Source: Oscillospiraceae bacterium (GTDB lineage Bacteria > Bacillota > Clostridia > Oscillospirales > Acutalibacteraceae). Taken from it: DNA of 59,311 nt. The stretch lies in the NCBI GenBank assembly GCA_029227055.1, contig JAQXZE010000041.1:1-59311 (forward strand), written 5' to 3'. Every line of letters begins with the position of its first letter. Position 1 is the stretch's first letter. The position numbers were made by a program, and so were the translations under genes. Shown in pieces: positions 6,961-16,006 of the stretch. The notes under the pieces were generated by a model, which saw nothing but the letters and a program-made list of their open reading frames with translations, was not told where the DNA came from and did no database searches.

Positions 6961-8684
6961 TAGTCTTGTCTTAGCTGTAGGCGGTAAAGGGTTGCGTATT
7001 CGCCGTTTTGCTCCATCAGCTCGTCGTGAGTGCCTTCCTCTATTATCGTGCCGCCGCTTATAACGGCGATTCGGTCGGCATTTCTAACGGTTGAAAGTCG
7101 GTGGGCAACAACTAGGGTTGTTCTGCCTTGGCATAGCTCATCAAGAGCCGTTTGAATTAAAATTTCGGTGGTGTTATCAAGGGCGCTTGTTGCCTCGTCA
7201 AGAATTAAAATTGCGGGGTTTTTAAGGAAAACTCTAGCTATTGATAATCGCTGCTTTTGTCCGCCTGAGAGCTTAACGCCGCGTTCACCTATCGGTGTAT
7301 CATAGCCTTTTTCAAGGGTGTTTACATATTCGTCAATATTGGCTCGCTTTGCGGCTAACACCATTTCTTCATAGGTGGCGTCAGGCTTGCCGTATAAAAT
7401 GTTTTCACCGATTGTTCCTTCAAAAAGGAAAACATCTTGCTGAACAATACCGATGTTCTGACGAAGCGATTCAAGGGTAATATCCTTGATATCAACTCCG
7501 TCAATGGCGATTTTGCCCGATTCGTACTCATAAAAACGCGGAAGCAGATGGCAGATAGTTGTTTTGCCGCCGCCTGACGGACCTACAAGGGCAATCTTTT
7601 GTCCCTTTTTAATGCTGAGCGAGAAGTTTTGTATAATTTCTTTTGAGTCGTTATAAGAAAACTCAACATTTGAAAGCTCTATATTGCCGCTAACTTTTTC
7701 TATGGGTTTAGCACCCTCGCGGTCGGTTTCGGGGGCTTCGTCTAAAATTTCAAGGAAACGCTCAAAGCCCGTAACACCGTTTTGGTACTGCTCAACAAAT
7801 CCGATAAGGGTCATAATAGGATGAATAAACAGATTTATTGATACAATAAAGGTTGAATAATCGCCGAAGTTTATTCTGCCGGCATACAGGAAAAGTCCAC
7901 CCGCAATTAAAACCACAACATTGAAAATATCGGTTACAAAGGCGGTAGAGGAATGAAATCTCGCCATAACCTTATAGGCTTTTCTTCGAGCCTCAACAAA
8001 AAGCGAGTTGCCCCTTTCAAACTTTTCGGTTTCGGTATTAGTATTGGTAAAAGCCTTTGTAACTCTAATTCCTGAAATACTGCTTTCAAGCGCTGCATTT
8101 ATAACCGCGATACTCTTTCGGCTTTCCATAAAAGCCTCTCTCATTCGGCGTCGCAAAATTATCGAAACAGTAATAAGTATTGGCACACAGACAAAAACTA
8201 TCAAGGTTAAAATTTTATCTATGGAAAAAAGATAAAAGAACGAGAAAAAAATCATTACCGAACAAATGAAAACATTTTCGGGACCGTGGTGGGCAAGCTC
8301 GGAAATGTCCATAAGGTCGTTAGTCATTCGGGACATTATTTTTCCCGTCTCATTATTATCATAATAGGTAAAAGGCAGACTTTGAAGCTTTTTAAACATA
8401 TCGCTTCGCATCTCGGCTTGCATTTTTACGCCGATAATATGGCCGTAATACTGAACGAAAAACTGCAGTAGCATACGGATTACATATATAAACAAAAGAG
8501 AAATACCCGAAATTACAATAAATCGGTAATTTTTGTTAGGAATAAAATCGTTTAACATAACCCTTGTTATAACGGGATAAAACATTCCTACAAGCGATAT
8601 TAAAAATGACGCCAACATATCAAGTATAAACATCTTTTTATGCGGCTTATAATAGCTTATAAATCTTTTAAGCAAGTCTGTCAC
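6960..8684 (-). CDS. ABC exporter, fused membrane and ATPase domains
   Basis: A 574-residue half-transporter that would act as a dimer (homo- or heterodimer) in the cytoplasmic membrane. Six hydrophobic segments lie in residues 15-300. The C-terminal nucleotide-binding domain has Walker A GPSGGGKT at 368-375, Q-loop VQQDVF near 415, signature LSGGQKQR at 472-479, Walker B ILILDEATS at 492-500 and a switch His in VAHRLS. Organisation matches MsbA/LmrA-like multidrug or lipid exporters. It is transcribed alone, leftward, toward a bidirectional terminator, and no partner half-transporter or regulator is adjacent. Substrate unknown. Confidence 0.93.
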   Translation of the reverse strand: MTDLLKRFISYYKPHKKMFILDMLASFLISLVGMFYPVITRVMLNDFIPNKNYRFIVISGISLLFIYVIRMLLQFFVQYYGHIIGVKMQAEMRSDMFKKLQSLPFTYYDNNETGKIMSRMTNDLMDISELAHHGPENVFICSVMIFFSFFYLFSIDKILTLIVFVCVPILITVSIILRRRMREAFMESRKSIAVINAALESSISGIRVTKAFTNTNTETEKFERGNSLFVEARRKAYKVMARFHSSTAFVTDIFNVVVLIAGGLFLYAGRINFGDYSTFIVSINLFIHPIMTLIGFVEQYQNGVTGFERFLEILDEAPETDREGAKPIEKVSGNIELSNVEFSYNDSKEIIQNFSLSIKKGQKIALVGPSGGGKTTICHLLPRFYEYESGKIAIDGVDIKDITLESLRQNIGIVQQDVFLFEGTIGENILYGKPDATYEEMVLAAKRANIDEYVNTLEKGYDTPIGERGVKLSGGQKQRLSIARVFLKNPAILILDEATSALDNTTEILIQTALDELCQGRTTLVVAHRLSTVRNADRIAVISGGTIIEEGTHDELMEQNGEYATLYRLQLRQD

Positions 8685-8856
8685 CTCTTCTAGATATTAT
8701 ATTATAGTTAGTTAATTCAAGTCAAGAAAAAGACTAATTTTTCCAAAAAGAAAATTAAATTTTGGAAAAAAGATTTTTTTCGATAAAATCTCTTGCGAAA
8801 TTAACAGTTTCGTGATAAAGTAAATGTACAACAAAAAACTGTAGAGAGGAAAAGTT

Positions 8857-10332
8857 ATGAGCATCGTTGAAGTAAGACCTGAAAAAAGGAAAAAAAATAT
8901 CATAATAAGTCTTGCGATAGCAGTAGCGGTTATAGTAGCAGTAGGAATAACTGTTGCCGCTTTTCTCGGTGCGTTCAAAAGTGATAAGCCCTCTCTGTCT
9001 TTGATAGGTAAAAGCCGAGTTGAGCTTGAAGTTCTCACTGAATATGAGGATGCGGGAATAAAGGCAACTATAGGCAAAGAAGATATCACAGATAAGGTTT
9101 CTTGCAAAAATGATGTTGACACTAAAAAAGTCGGCGAATACGAGGTTATTTATTCCTATGAGCATAAAGGTGAGGTTTATAGTCAAAAGAGAACGGTAAA
9201 GGTTGTTGATAAAACCGCCCCGAAGCTAACCCTTAACGGAAAATCAGAAATTACAGTTTCGCTCTTAAAGTTTTATAAGGAGCCGGGCTTTAAGGCAACC
9301 GACACTTATGACGGTGACCTTACCAAAAGTGTTAAAACAACTCAGACAAAGATAAACAAAGAGACATACGAAATAACCTATACCGTAGCCGATAAAAGCG
9401 GAAACGAAACGGTAAAAACGAGAACTCTTATAGTTCGGGATAAGGTAAAGCCTGTCATTTCCTTAAACGGACAGGAATATGTTTACATTGAGCTTGGCGG
9501 CAAATATACCGATAAGGGAGCTAGAGCCTCCGACGATGTAGACGGAGATATTACTCAGAAAATTTCAAAGTCAGGCAGTGTTGACACAAATGCCGAGGGT
9601 ACATATTATATAAAATATTCGGCAACCGATAAAAACGGAAACAAGGCAACAGCAACTCGAAAGGTAATTGTATTTAATTATAATCCGTCTAATAAAAACC
9701 GCGTTTTCTTAACATTTGATGACGGTCCGTCCTCGAATGTTACCCCAAAGGTGCTCGATGTTTTAAAGGAAAATGATATTAAGGCAACCTTTTTTATCTG
9801 CAACTATGCCGATGATAAAAAGCCGCTTATTCAAAGAATGATAAACGAGGGACACACAATAGGTATTCACGGCTACTCCCACGATTATGCGAAAATTTAT
9901 AAGTCGGACGATGCCTTTATGAAGAATATTTACCGACTTCGCGATAAGCTCAAAGCCGATTTTGGATATGAGGCAACCCTTATCCGTTTCCCCGGCGGCA
10001 GCTCTAACAGCATAAGTAAAAATTATAACAACGGAATTATGGGAAGACTTGTAAAGCGGGTTGAAGCGGAAGGCTTTATTTATCACGATTGGAATGTTTC
10101 AAGTAATGATGCTACGGGTACAACCGTTAAGACCAAAATCATAATAAACGCTACGATTAACACCCTTGTTAAAAAGCGTAATAATGTAGTGCTTATGCAC
10201 GATAGCTCTTCAAAGACTACCACTGCTGCGGCACTCCCCGAAATAATAGTTAGGGCAAAGCAAAAGGGATATATTTTCTTGCCCCTTACCCCCGATGTTC
10301 CGCCCTGCCATCACTCAGTTACAAACAAATAA
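8857..10332 (+). CDS. Membrane-anchored polysaccharide deacetylase with Ig-like repeats
   Basis: A 491-residue surface enzyme. After a short basic N-terminus comes one transmembrane helix (about 14-38), then three bacterial Ig-like/DUF5011 repeats (about 45-118, 120-195, 197-273), each with the DGD(I/L)T and DKSGN or DKNGN pattern. A NodB deacetylase domain spans about 282-480. Catalytic motifs are TFDDG (286-290), HGYSH (338-342), FPGGSSN and LMHDS, so the metal-binding Asp-His-His and the catalytic Asp are present. It probably deacetylates peptidoglycan or another surface glycan outside the cell. Strong AGAGAGGAAAAG ribosome binding site; monocistronic between its own promoter region and a terminator. 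Confidence 0.93.
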   Translation: MSIVEVRPEKRKKNIIISLAIAVAVIVAVGITVAAFLGAFKSDKPSLSLIGKSRVELEVLTEYEDAGIKATIGKEDITDKVSCKNDVDTKKVGEYEVIYSYEHKGEVYSQKRTVKVVDKTAPKLTLNGKSEITVSLLKFYKEPGFKATDTYDGDLTKSVKTTQTKINKETYEITYTVADKSGNETVKTRTLIVRDKVKPVISLNGQEYVYIELGGKYTDKGARASDDVDGDITQKISKSGSVDTNAEGTYYIKYSATDKNGNKATATRKVIVFNYNPSNKNRVFLTFDDGPSSNVTPKVLDVLKENDIKATFFICNYADDKKPLIQRMINEGHTIGIHGYSHDYAKIYKSDDAFMKNIYRLRDKLKADFGYEATLIRFPGGSSNSISKNYNNGIMGRLVKRVEAEGFIYHDWNVSSNDATGTTVKTKIIINATINTLVKKRNNVVLMHDSSSKTTTAAALPEIIVRAKQKGYIFLPLTPDVPPCHHSVTNK

Positions 10333-10344
10333 AAACTTTAAGCC

Positions 10345-10373
10345 AAAGCCTACTTGAAAAAAGTAGGCTTTTA
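10345..10373 (+). terminator. Terminator after polysaccharide deacetylase gene
   Basis: AAAGCCTACTT/AAGTAGGCTTT hairpin with a short A-rich loop and TTTT tail. Confidence 0.85.
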
Positions 10374-10394
10374 TGTTAAACTTTTTTTGTGTAA

Positions 10395-10545
10395 AAAGGA
10401 AGTCGGGTGAAAATCCCGCACGAGCCCGTCGCCGTGAGGCACAAAAGGGGGCTTTTTCTCTACCTGATGCCGCAAATCAGGGACAAGCCATTGATTTTTT
10501 CGAGAAGGCGAGAAAAAGCGGTGCCGCAGTCGGAATATTTTTTAC
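10395..10545 (+). promoter_or_regulatory. Cobalamin riboswitch
   Basis: The conserved core appears as GGAAGTCGGGTGAAAATCCC followed by GCACGAGCCCGTCGCCGTGAG (10398-10439), matching the B12-box pattern GGTGAAAATCC...GCCC. Downstream is a CCTGAT/ATCAGG hairpin (10463-10481) and a GGTGCCGCAGTCGGA segment. It lies just upstream of a lipoprotein and an ECF S-component gene, a context typical for corrinoid uptake. I could not place the expression platform with confidence; no obvious terminator precedes the start codon, so translational control is possible. Confidence 0.8.
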
Positions 10546-10617
10546 AATATAAAGTCTAAATAAAAAGTTGCGAGCGCCAACGAAATAGGACTTAAAAAAT
10601 TTAAAGGAGAAAAACTT

Positions 10618-11049
10618 ATGAAAATGACAAGCTTTAAAAAGATTTTGTCATTACTCCTAGCAGTTTTGTTTATTGCGGCTATGGCAACACTCGTTTGTGG
10701 ATGTGATGATAAGAAAAACGGTTCCGAAATATCTTCGGGACAAGTGGTGCAAACCGAACTCGGAAATGGTGCCACAACAATTTTTGTAGAGGTAACAGAC
10801 CTCGATGCAAATGTTGCTAAATTTACCGTTAAGACCGACAAAACCACCGTAGGCGCGGCACTTGTTGAAGTCGGAATACTAGGGGAAGCCGATAACGGAC
10901 TTTACAACACTGTAAACGGCAAAACCATAAAGTATGAAGAAACGGGTAAATATTGGGCGTTTTATGTAGACGGCGCTTATGCAATGGAGGGCGCTGACAC
11001 AACCAAAATCGAAGCGGGAAAGACCTACGCGTTTAAGGCAGAGGGATGA
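10618..11049 (+). CDS. DUF4430 lipoprotein, predicted cobalamin-binding
   Basis: A 143-residue lipoprotein. A basic, hydrophobic signal sequence ends in a lipobox at LVCGC (about residues 26-30), after which a charged linker leads into a compact beta-rich domain with GAALVEVGILGEADNGLYNT and KYWAFYVDGAYAMEGADTT. This is the DUF4430 domain, related in fold to the cobalamin-contacting C-terminal domain of transcobalamin and intrinsic factor. The upstream cobalamin riboswitch and overlap (ATGA) with an ECF S component suggest extracellular capture of a corrinoid and hand-off to the transporter. The binding role is inferred from family and context. Confidence 0.8.
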   Translation: MKMTSFKKILSLLLAVLFIAAMATLVCGCDDKKNGSEISSGQVVQTELGNGATTIFVEVTDLDANVAKFTVKTDKTTVGAALVEVGILGEADNGLYNTVNGKTIKYEETGKYWAFYVDGAYAMEGADTTKIEAGKTYAFKAEG

Positions 11050-11546
11050 AGATAAAGGTTAAGGAAATAGCGCTCTTTGGAATGCTTGGCGCTTTAATGT
11101 ATGCTTCAAAGCTGTTAATGGAATTTCTTCCTAACATTCATCTGCTCGGTACATTTATGGTGGCATTTACCGTTTTGTTTAGAAGAAAAGCGCTTTGGAT
11201 AATATACATATATGTTTTCATTTTAGGTATAATTTCGGGGTTTGCTACCTTTTGGGTAATGCATCTTTATGTATGGACTGTGCTTTGGGCGGTAGTTATG
11301 CTTTTGCCTAAGAATATGTCACCCAAAATAGCACCGATAGTGTATATGATAGTAGCGTCTCTTCACGGATTTTTGTACGGAGTTTTATGCTCACCCGTTC
11401 AGGCTCTTTTTTTCGGGCTTGATTTTAAAGGAACGCTTCTTTGGATTATAAACGGAATACCCTTTGATTTAATACACGGAGTAAGCAACTTTATTTGTGG
11501 AATACTTATCTATCCAATAATTAAAGCGCTGCGAAGAATAGTATAA
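11046..11546 (+). CDS. ECF transporter S component, probable corrinoid uptake
   Basis: A 166-residue integral membrane protein with five or six hydrophobic helices and a basic C-terminal IIKALRRIV. Size, helix pattern and the short N-terminal KEIALFGMLGALMYASKLL resemble substrate-binding S components of energy-coupling-factor transporters. The start codon overlaps the lipoprotein stop by 4 bp, so the two are translationally coupled under the same cobalamin riboswitch. Shared EcfA/A'/T energising subunits are not in the window and must be encoded elsewhere. Substrate assignment rests on the riboswitch. Confidence 0.75.
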   Translation: MKIKVKEIALFGMLGALMYASKLLMEFLPNIHLLGTFMVAFTVLFRRKALWIIYIYVFILGIISGFATFWVMHLYVWTVLWAVVMLLPKNMSPKIAPIVYMIVASLHGFLYGVLCSPVQALFFGLDFKGTLLWIINGIPFDLIHGVSNFICGILIYPIIKALRRIV

Positions 11547-11551
11547 AAAAT

Positions 11552-11777
11552 GGGGGCTGTCTCACTAAGGTTAAAATGCACAAATTAACGGCATAGATAT
11601 CACCGTTGGCTCCCTCTGACGAGGGAGCTGTCGAGTGAAACGAGACAGAGGGAGAGAAAAAACTGCATTTCTGCAGAATTTTCATATTTTCTCTCCCTCC
11701 GTCACGGCTATGCCGTGCCACCTCCCTCGTCAGAGGGAGGCACAGGTTGTGCAAATTGCCTTTAGTGAGACAACCCC
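11552..11777. mobile_element. MITE-like inverted-repeat element
   Basis: A 226-bp non-coding element. Its ends are about 30-bp imperfect terminal inverted repeats: GGGGCTGTCTCACTAAGG on the left and, in reverse complement, GGGGTTGTCTCACTAAAGG on the right. Internally CTCCCTCTGACGAGGGAG is a palindrome whose sequence recurs inverted near the right end, and GGGAGAGAAAA near 11650 faces TTTTCTCTCCCTCC near 11690, so the whole single strand would fold into a long branched hairpin. No protein is encoded. No clear target-site duplication was seen. Confidence 0.65.
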
Positions 11778-11827
11778 TTTTGTAATGTTTAGTTACTTGC
11801 AAAGCAAATAAGTTGCTTTTTGGGTTT

Positions 11828-11885
11828 GTAGGGTTGATTCACGAATCAACCGCAAAATTTCGGGCAATTCGTGAATTGCCCCTAC
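11828..11885 (+). repeat. Paired-palindrome intergenic repeat, copy 2
   Basis: A 58-bp unit with GTAGGG and CCCTAC ends, GGTTGATTCACGAATCAACC and GGGCAATTCGTGAATTGCCC; the same order and orientation as the copy at 6873. It lies downstream of a leftward hydrolase gene and may also terminate its transcript. Confidence 0.85.
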
Positions 11886-11926
11886 GAAAACCAAAGCGAA
11901 CTATATATAGACAGATTTCTATATGT

Positions 11927-12856
11927 TTAGTTGGTTATAAAATCTAAAATATCATCAAGCACTTCTTCTCGGCAGGTATCGTTTAAAATTTCATGTCGGG
12001 CATTTTTGTATAAGAACATATTTGTATCCTTTTGCCCAAAGGCGCGAAGCTTTTTATAAACCTCGCTTACTCCCCGTCCAAAGTTTCCTACGGGGTCTAA
12101 TTTACCCGAAATTAAAAGTATCGGCAAATAAGGGTTCTCCTTTGCCATACCCTCATACCATTTATCAGCGTTACAGTTTTTGATAAGTCGCATAAGGTCT
12201 GCCATTGCAGATACGGTAAAATTAAAATTACAAAATTTATCCTGCTCGTATTTTTCTATAATACTTCTGTCGGTAGTGAGCCAATCGTATTCCGATAGTT
12301 TTTCAAAGCGGTTGTTATATGAGCCGAAAGCGATTTTTTGCAAAAGCTCTGAACGGTGGGTTTCCCCTTTGATTTTTGCAATAATTTTGCAAAGGCAAAG
12401 CCCGATAGCAGCAAAAGGATTTTTGCCCGCTGTACCGCAGATTATAAGGGCATCAACCAAATGACTGAATTTTTCTGCCGTAAGTCTTGCAATAAATGAG
12501 CCCATACTGTGTCCCATTAAAATATAACGCGGAGCGGGATATTTATGCTTTACGGCTCTGTAAAATTCGATAACATCGTATACTAAAAATTCGTCACCGC
12601 CGCGCTCAGCAATAAATCCGAGCTCGGCATCGTTTTCGGCGGTATTGCCGTGACCTAAATTATCAAAGCCGAAGCAGATATATCCGCTTTCTGCAATTTT
12701 TCGCATAAACTCGTCATATCTGCCGATGTGTTCTGTCATACCGTGAACGATTTGAAAGTGACCCAGGGGTTTGCCCTCAGGGATATAAACCTTTCCTTTA
12801 AGGGTGTGTAGATTGTCGGTGCTTTTAACCGAAAAAGGTGTTACTGTAATTCCCAT
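11927..12856 (-). CDS. Alpha/beta hydrolase, monoacylglycerol lipase-like
   Basis: A 309-residue cytoplasmic serine hydrolase of the Hydrolase_4 (serine aminopeptidase S33/lysophospholipase) type. The oxyanion region is IVHGMTEHIGRYDEF (about 39-53), followed by FDNLGHG, the nucleophile elbow GHSMGS (about 114-119), an acidic residue in SGKLDPVG and a C-terminal His in YKNARHEILND. The triad is complete. A cap domain lies in between (about 140-230). It starts 2 bp after the end of glpK on the same strand, suggesting cotranscription and a link between acylglycerol cleavage and glycerol phosphorylation. Confidence 0.88.
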   Translation of the reverse strand: MGITVTPFSVKSTDNLHTLKGKVYIPEGKPLGHFQIVHGMTEHIGRYDEFMRKIAESGYICFGFDNLGHGNTAENDAELGFIAERGGDEFLVYDVIEFYRAVKHKYPAPRYILMGHSMGSFIARLTAEKFSHLVDALIICGTAGKNPFAAIGLCLCKIIAKIKGETHRSELLQKIAFGSYNNRFEKLSEYDWLTTDRSIIEKYEQDKFCNFNFTVSAMADLMRLIKNCNADKWYEGMAKENPYLPILLISGKLDPVGNFGRGVSEVYKKLRAFGQKDTNMFLYKNARHEILNDTCREEVLDDILDFITN

Positions 12857-12858
12857 AA

Positions 12859-14352
12859 CTACTCCTGACTGTTAAAAATCTGTGCGGCTTTAACTGCCTT
12901 TTGCCAACCCGAAAGAAGCTTATCTCTTTTTGAAGCATCTATCTGTGAGAAATATCTTTCGCCGCCCGATAAAAGCTCTTTTATTGCCGACCTATCCTTA
13001 AAGAAGCCAACGGTTAGTCCTGCTAAAAAGGCGGCTCCGAGAGCGGTAGCCTCAGGGGATGCAGGGCAGGCTACCTCAATATCGGCAATATCTGCCTGAA
13101 ACTGCATTAAAAATCTGTTTTTAGATGCGCCGCCGTCTGCCTTTAAGGATTTTAAATCTATTCCTGTATCAGCCTTCATAGCGGATAAAAGGTCAGCACT
13201 TTGGTATGCGATTGCCTCAAGGGCGGATCTTATAATTTCTTTTTTGCCGCTACCTCTTGTTAGTCCGCAGATAGTGCCTCTTGCCCTCATATCCCAATAG
13301 GGTGCGCCAAGACCTGCAAAGGCAGGAACTATGTAAACCCCCTTGTTGTCCTCAATCGAGGTTGCAAATTTTTCGCTTTCAGGGGCGGATTTTATAAGAC
13401 CTAGCTCATCACGAAGCCACTGAATTACAGCTCCCCCTACAAACACGCTGCCCTCAAGGGCGTACTGCGGCTTTTCTCCACTAAGGGTGCAGGCAAGTGT
13501 TGATAAAAGACCGTTTTTGCTATCAAAAGCCTCTTCACCTGTATTCATAAGCAAAAAGCAGCCTGTACCGTAGGTGTTTTTAATTTCACCGCTTTTAAAA
13601 CAGCCCTGACCGAAAAGGGCGGACTGTTGGTCGCCCGCAATACTGCAAACGGGGATCTCTTCGCCTAAAACAGATACATTTCCAAAATTGTTTCCGCTTG
13701 GAAAAACTTCGGGCAGCATACTCTCGGGTATACCGAATAATTCTAAAAGCTTTTTATCCCAACAAAGCTTATGTATATCAAAAAGCATAGTGCGAGCGGC
13801 GTTTGTATAGTCGGTAGCGTGAATTTTGCCACCCGATAGCTTCCATAAAAGCCAAGTGTCAATAGTGCCGAATAAAAGCTCGCCTTTAAGTGCCTTTTCT
13901 TTTGCGCCCTCAACATTATTTAAAATCCAATGTATTTTGGTGGCGCTAAAATATGCATCAATTTTAAGTCCTGTGGTTTTTGATATGTATTCGTCGTACC
14001 CTGCCTTTTTGAGCGCCTCGCAAAATTCTGTTGTTCTGCGGCACTGCCACACTATCGCATTATAAACAGGCTCGCCCGTAATTTTATTCCAAACAACAGT
14101 AGTTTCCCTTTGGTTTGTAATACCGATAGCGGCTATTTCTTTAGGGTCGATTTCCGCTTTAATAACAGCTTCGGTTAATGCGGTATACTGCCTTGTATAA
14201 ATCTCTAACGGGTCGTGCTCAACAAAAGAGGGCTGTGGATATATTTGGGTAAATTCATACTGTGTGGTGCTTATGGGAGTGGCTGATTTATCAAAAATTA
14301 TGGCTCTGGCACTAGTGGTGCCCTCGTCTAAAGTCAGAATATATTTTTTCAA
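12859..14352 (-). CDS. glpK: Glycerol kinase
   Basis: A 497-residue FGGY-family kinase, the usual GlpK length, converting glycerol plus ATP to glycerol-3-phosphate. The N-terminal [18 protein letters not shown] is the phosphate-binding motif; AIVWQCRRT, the signature [11 protein letters not shown] and the FGGY motif region [22 protein letters not shown] are all present. I prefer the TTG start at 14352 (KKYILTL follows) over a GTG four codons upstream that overlaps the AAAGGAG ribosome binding site. The adjacent lipase-like gene would supply glycerol. No glpF or glpD is nearby. Confidence 0.95.
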   Translation of the reverse strand: MKKYILTLDEGTTSARAIIFDKSATPISTTQYEFTQIYPQPSFVEHDPLEIYTRQYTALTEAVIKAEIDPKEIAAIGITNQRETTVVWNKITGEPVYNAIVWQCRRTTEFCEALKKAGYDEYISKTTGLKIDAYFSATKIHWILNNVEGAKEKALKGELLFGTIDTWLLWKLSGGKIHATDYTNAARTMLFDIHKLCWDKKLLELFGIPESMLPEVFPSGNNFGNVSVLGEEIPVCSIAGDQQSALFGQGCFKSGEIKNTYGTGCFLLMNTGEEAFDSKNGLLSTLACTLSGEKPQYALEGSVFVGGAVIQWLRDELGLIKSAPESEKFATSIEDNKGVYIVPAFAGLGAPYWDMRARGTICGLTRGSGKKEIIRSALEAIAYQSADLLSAMKADTGIDLKSLKADGGASKNRFLMQFQADIADIEVACPASPEATALGAAFLAGLTVGFFKDRSAIKELLSGGERYFSQIDASKRDKLLSGWQKAVKAAQIFNSQE

Positions 14353-14387
14353 AATAAAAAGCACTCCTTTACTTTTAAAAATTTACA

Positions 14388-14414
14388 GTCGCCACCCGAA
14401 TTTTCGGGAGCGAC
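14388..14414 (-). terminator. Hairpin between alr and glpK
   Basis: GTCGC..CCCGAA facing TTCGGG.GCGAC forms a stem directly after the leftward alr stop. The T-rich sequence following on the minus strand is interrupted, so termination may be partial. Confidence 0.5.
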
Positions 14415-14420
14415 CGCAAT

Positions 14421-15566
14421 TTAGTCAGATATAACAACCCTCGGAACTCTCGCCGAAATGCCGCAAACTATTTCATAATTTATGGTACCGCAAAGCTCTG
14501 CTAAAACCTCTACGGGTAAATCCTTGCCGAAAAGCACCGCCTCGCTACCCTGACGGCAGTTTTCAATATCGGTTACATCTACGCACATCTGGTCCATACA
14601 AACTCTGCCTACAATATTAGCTCTTTTGCCGTTTATAAGAACATAACCTTTATTTGATAGCAGACGGGGATATCCGTCTGCATAGCCAACAGCCAATGTT
14701 GCGATTTTGCGCGGTTTTTCGGCTTTGTATGTTCTGCCGTAGCTGACAGTATCACCCTTTGCTATTTCCTTAACCTGTGTAACAACAGTTTTAAAGGACA
14801 TTACAGGCAAAAGCTTTTCGCTGATAGTTAAAGCTGTATTGGGGGTAAGTCCGTAAAGGGAAATACCAACCCTTACCATATTGTGATGCTTATCGCTGTC
14901 AAACAATGTTGCGGCAGAATTTGCACAGTGAATGCATAAATTATTAAAGCCTTCTTTTTCAAAAACCTCTACCGCCTTCATAAAGCGGTTGTGCTGCATA
15001 TCGGTAAAGCCGTCGTCAGAGGCTTTATCTCTGTCGGCGTCTGCAAAATGGGTAAAAATCCCCAAAACTTCAAAATGTTCGCTTTTTGCAGCTAAAACAG
15101 CTTCGTTTACACCGCAAAGATTATCGTTTCGGCAGTCAAAGCCTATTCTGCCCATACCTGTATCAAGCTTTATATGTACCTTTATTTTAATGCCTTTTTC
15201 TTTAGCGGCGTTGTTCAAAGCGGAGGCATATTCTGATGAAAAAACAGTCTGAATAATATCGTTTTCATATAAAAGGTCAATAGCGTCAACGGGGGTGTAG
15301 CCCAAAATCAAAATCGGGAGTTTAACATTTTCTCGTCTAAGCTCAATCGCTTCGTTAAGGTTTGAAACGGCAAAGCAGGAAACGCCGCTCTCTTCCTTTG
15401 CCAATACAGAACAAACAGCGTCGGAAGTGTGTCCGTAAGCGTTTGCCTTTACTACTGCCATTATGTCGCAATTAGGACAGAGAGCGCGGAAAACCTCAAT
15501 ATTATGCTTTAGAGCAGAAAGAGAAATTTCTGCCCAGGTTTTTCTGATAAAATTCACCTTTATCAC
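14421..15566 (-). CDS. alr: Alanine racemase
   Basis: A 381-residue PLP enzyme that interconverts L- and D-alanine for peptidoglycan. The PLP lysine is in AVVKANAYGHT (about residue 39), DTGMGRIGF and the NSAATLF segment follow, and the catalytic Tyr of the other protomer lies in VRVGISLYGL (active-site entry) with VGRVCMDQMCVD further on. The beta-barrel and C-terminal beta domains are complete. The start codon overlaps the stop of the upstream membrane-protein gene by 4 bp, so the two form a coupled pair. Confidence 0.96.
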   Translation of the reverse strand: MIKVNFIRKTWAEISLSALKHNIEVFRALCPNCDIMAVVKANAYGHTSDAVCSVLAKEESGVSCFAVSNLNEAIELRRENVKLPILILGYTPVDAIDLLYENDIIQTVFSSEYASALNNAAKEKGIKIKVHIKLDTGMGRIGFDCRNDNLCGVNEAVLAAKSEHFEVLGIFTHFADADRDKASDDGFTDMQHNRFMKAVEVFEKEGFNNLCIHCANSAATLFDSDKHHNMVRVGISLYGLTPNTALTISEKLLPVMSFKTVVTQVKEIAKGDTVSYGRTYKAEKPRKIATLAVGYADGYPRLLSNKGYVLINGKRANIVGRVCMDQMCVDVTDIENCRQGSEAVLFGKDLPVEVLAELCGTINYEIVCGISARVPRVVISD

Positions 15567-15955
15567 CCGATTTTTCTTTTTATCAATTTATTAAGAGCCT
15601 TTAAAAACGGCAGTGATACAAAACTTAATGCCACCCAAAAAAACGAATAAAGGGCGCACACCTGACCGCCTAAATTAAGGGGCATTTTACTGTAATCCCA
15701 AACATTTTTATGGAGGAAGACATTAAAAATTATGCCGTATATAAATTCTATCGCCGTTATAAGCGCACCGCCTATTATCGCCTTAAAAAACAACTTTAAA
15801 TTTTTAAAGCGCTCGGAGATAGCCGAAAGTCCCATAAACGAGACCCCGCCTGCAGTAAGCATAGACCAATGGGTATGACCTCGCCAGATAATCTCGATAA
15901 GTCCGTACCCTATAGCCCCGATAGAAAAAATCATAAAATTTCGCTTTGCCCACAT
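15563..15955 (-). CDS. CmpB-family (ABC_trans_CmpB-like) membrane protein
   Basis: A small polytopic membrane protein of about 130 residues with four hydrophobic segments. The KNVWDYSKMPLNLGGQVC motif followed by a long helix is characteristic of the putative type IV ABC permease/CmpB family (formerly DUF1113). I favour ATG 15955 (WAKRNFM follows) over a GTG four codons earlier. It overlaps alr by 4 bp on the same strand. No ATPase is adjacent, and the transport function suggested by the family name is unproven. Confidence 0.7.
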   Translation of the reverse strand: MWAKRNFMIFSIGAIGYGLIEIIWRGHTHWSMLTAGGVSFMGLSAISERFKNLKLFFKAIIGGALITAIEFIYGIIFNVFLHKNVWDYSKMPLNLGGQVCALYSFFWVALSFVSLPFLKALNKLIKRKIG

Positions 15956-16006
15956 TAGAAAAATCACCCGAGAATAGTATTCTCAAATGATTAGCGGCTA
16001 TGCAGA

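Noticed and set aside
6860-7063. 67-codon rightward frame after gatB
   Set aside because: Runs through the paired-palindrome repeat, the bidirectional terminator and antisense to the ABC gene.
8712-9186. Leftward frames of 136 and 143 codons opposite the deacetylase start
   Set aside because: Hydrophobic shadows of the signal-anchor and first Ig-like repeat; overlap a well-supported gene on the other strand.
11521-11802. Leftward 93-codon frame over the MITE-like element
   Set aside because: Entirely within the inverted-repeat element, no start signal and no protein-like features.
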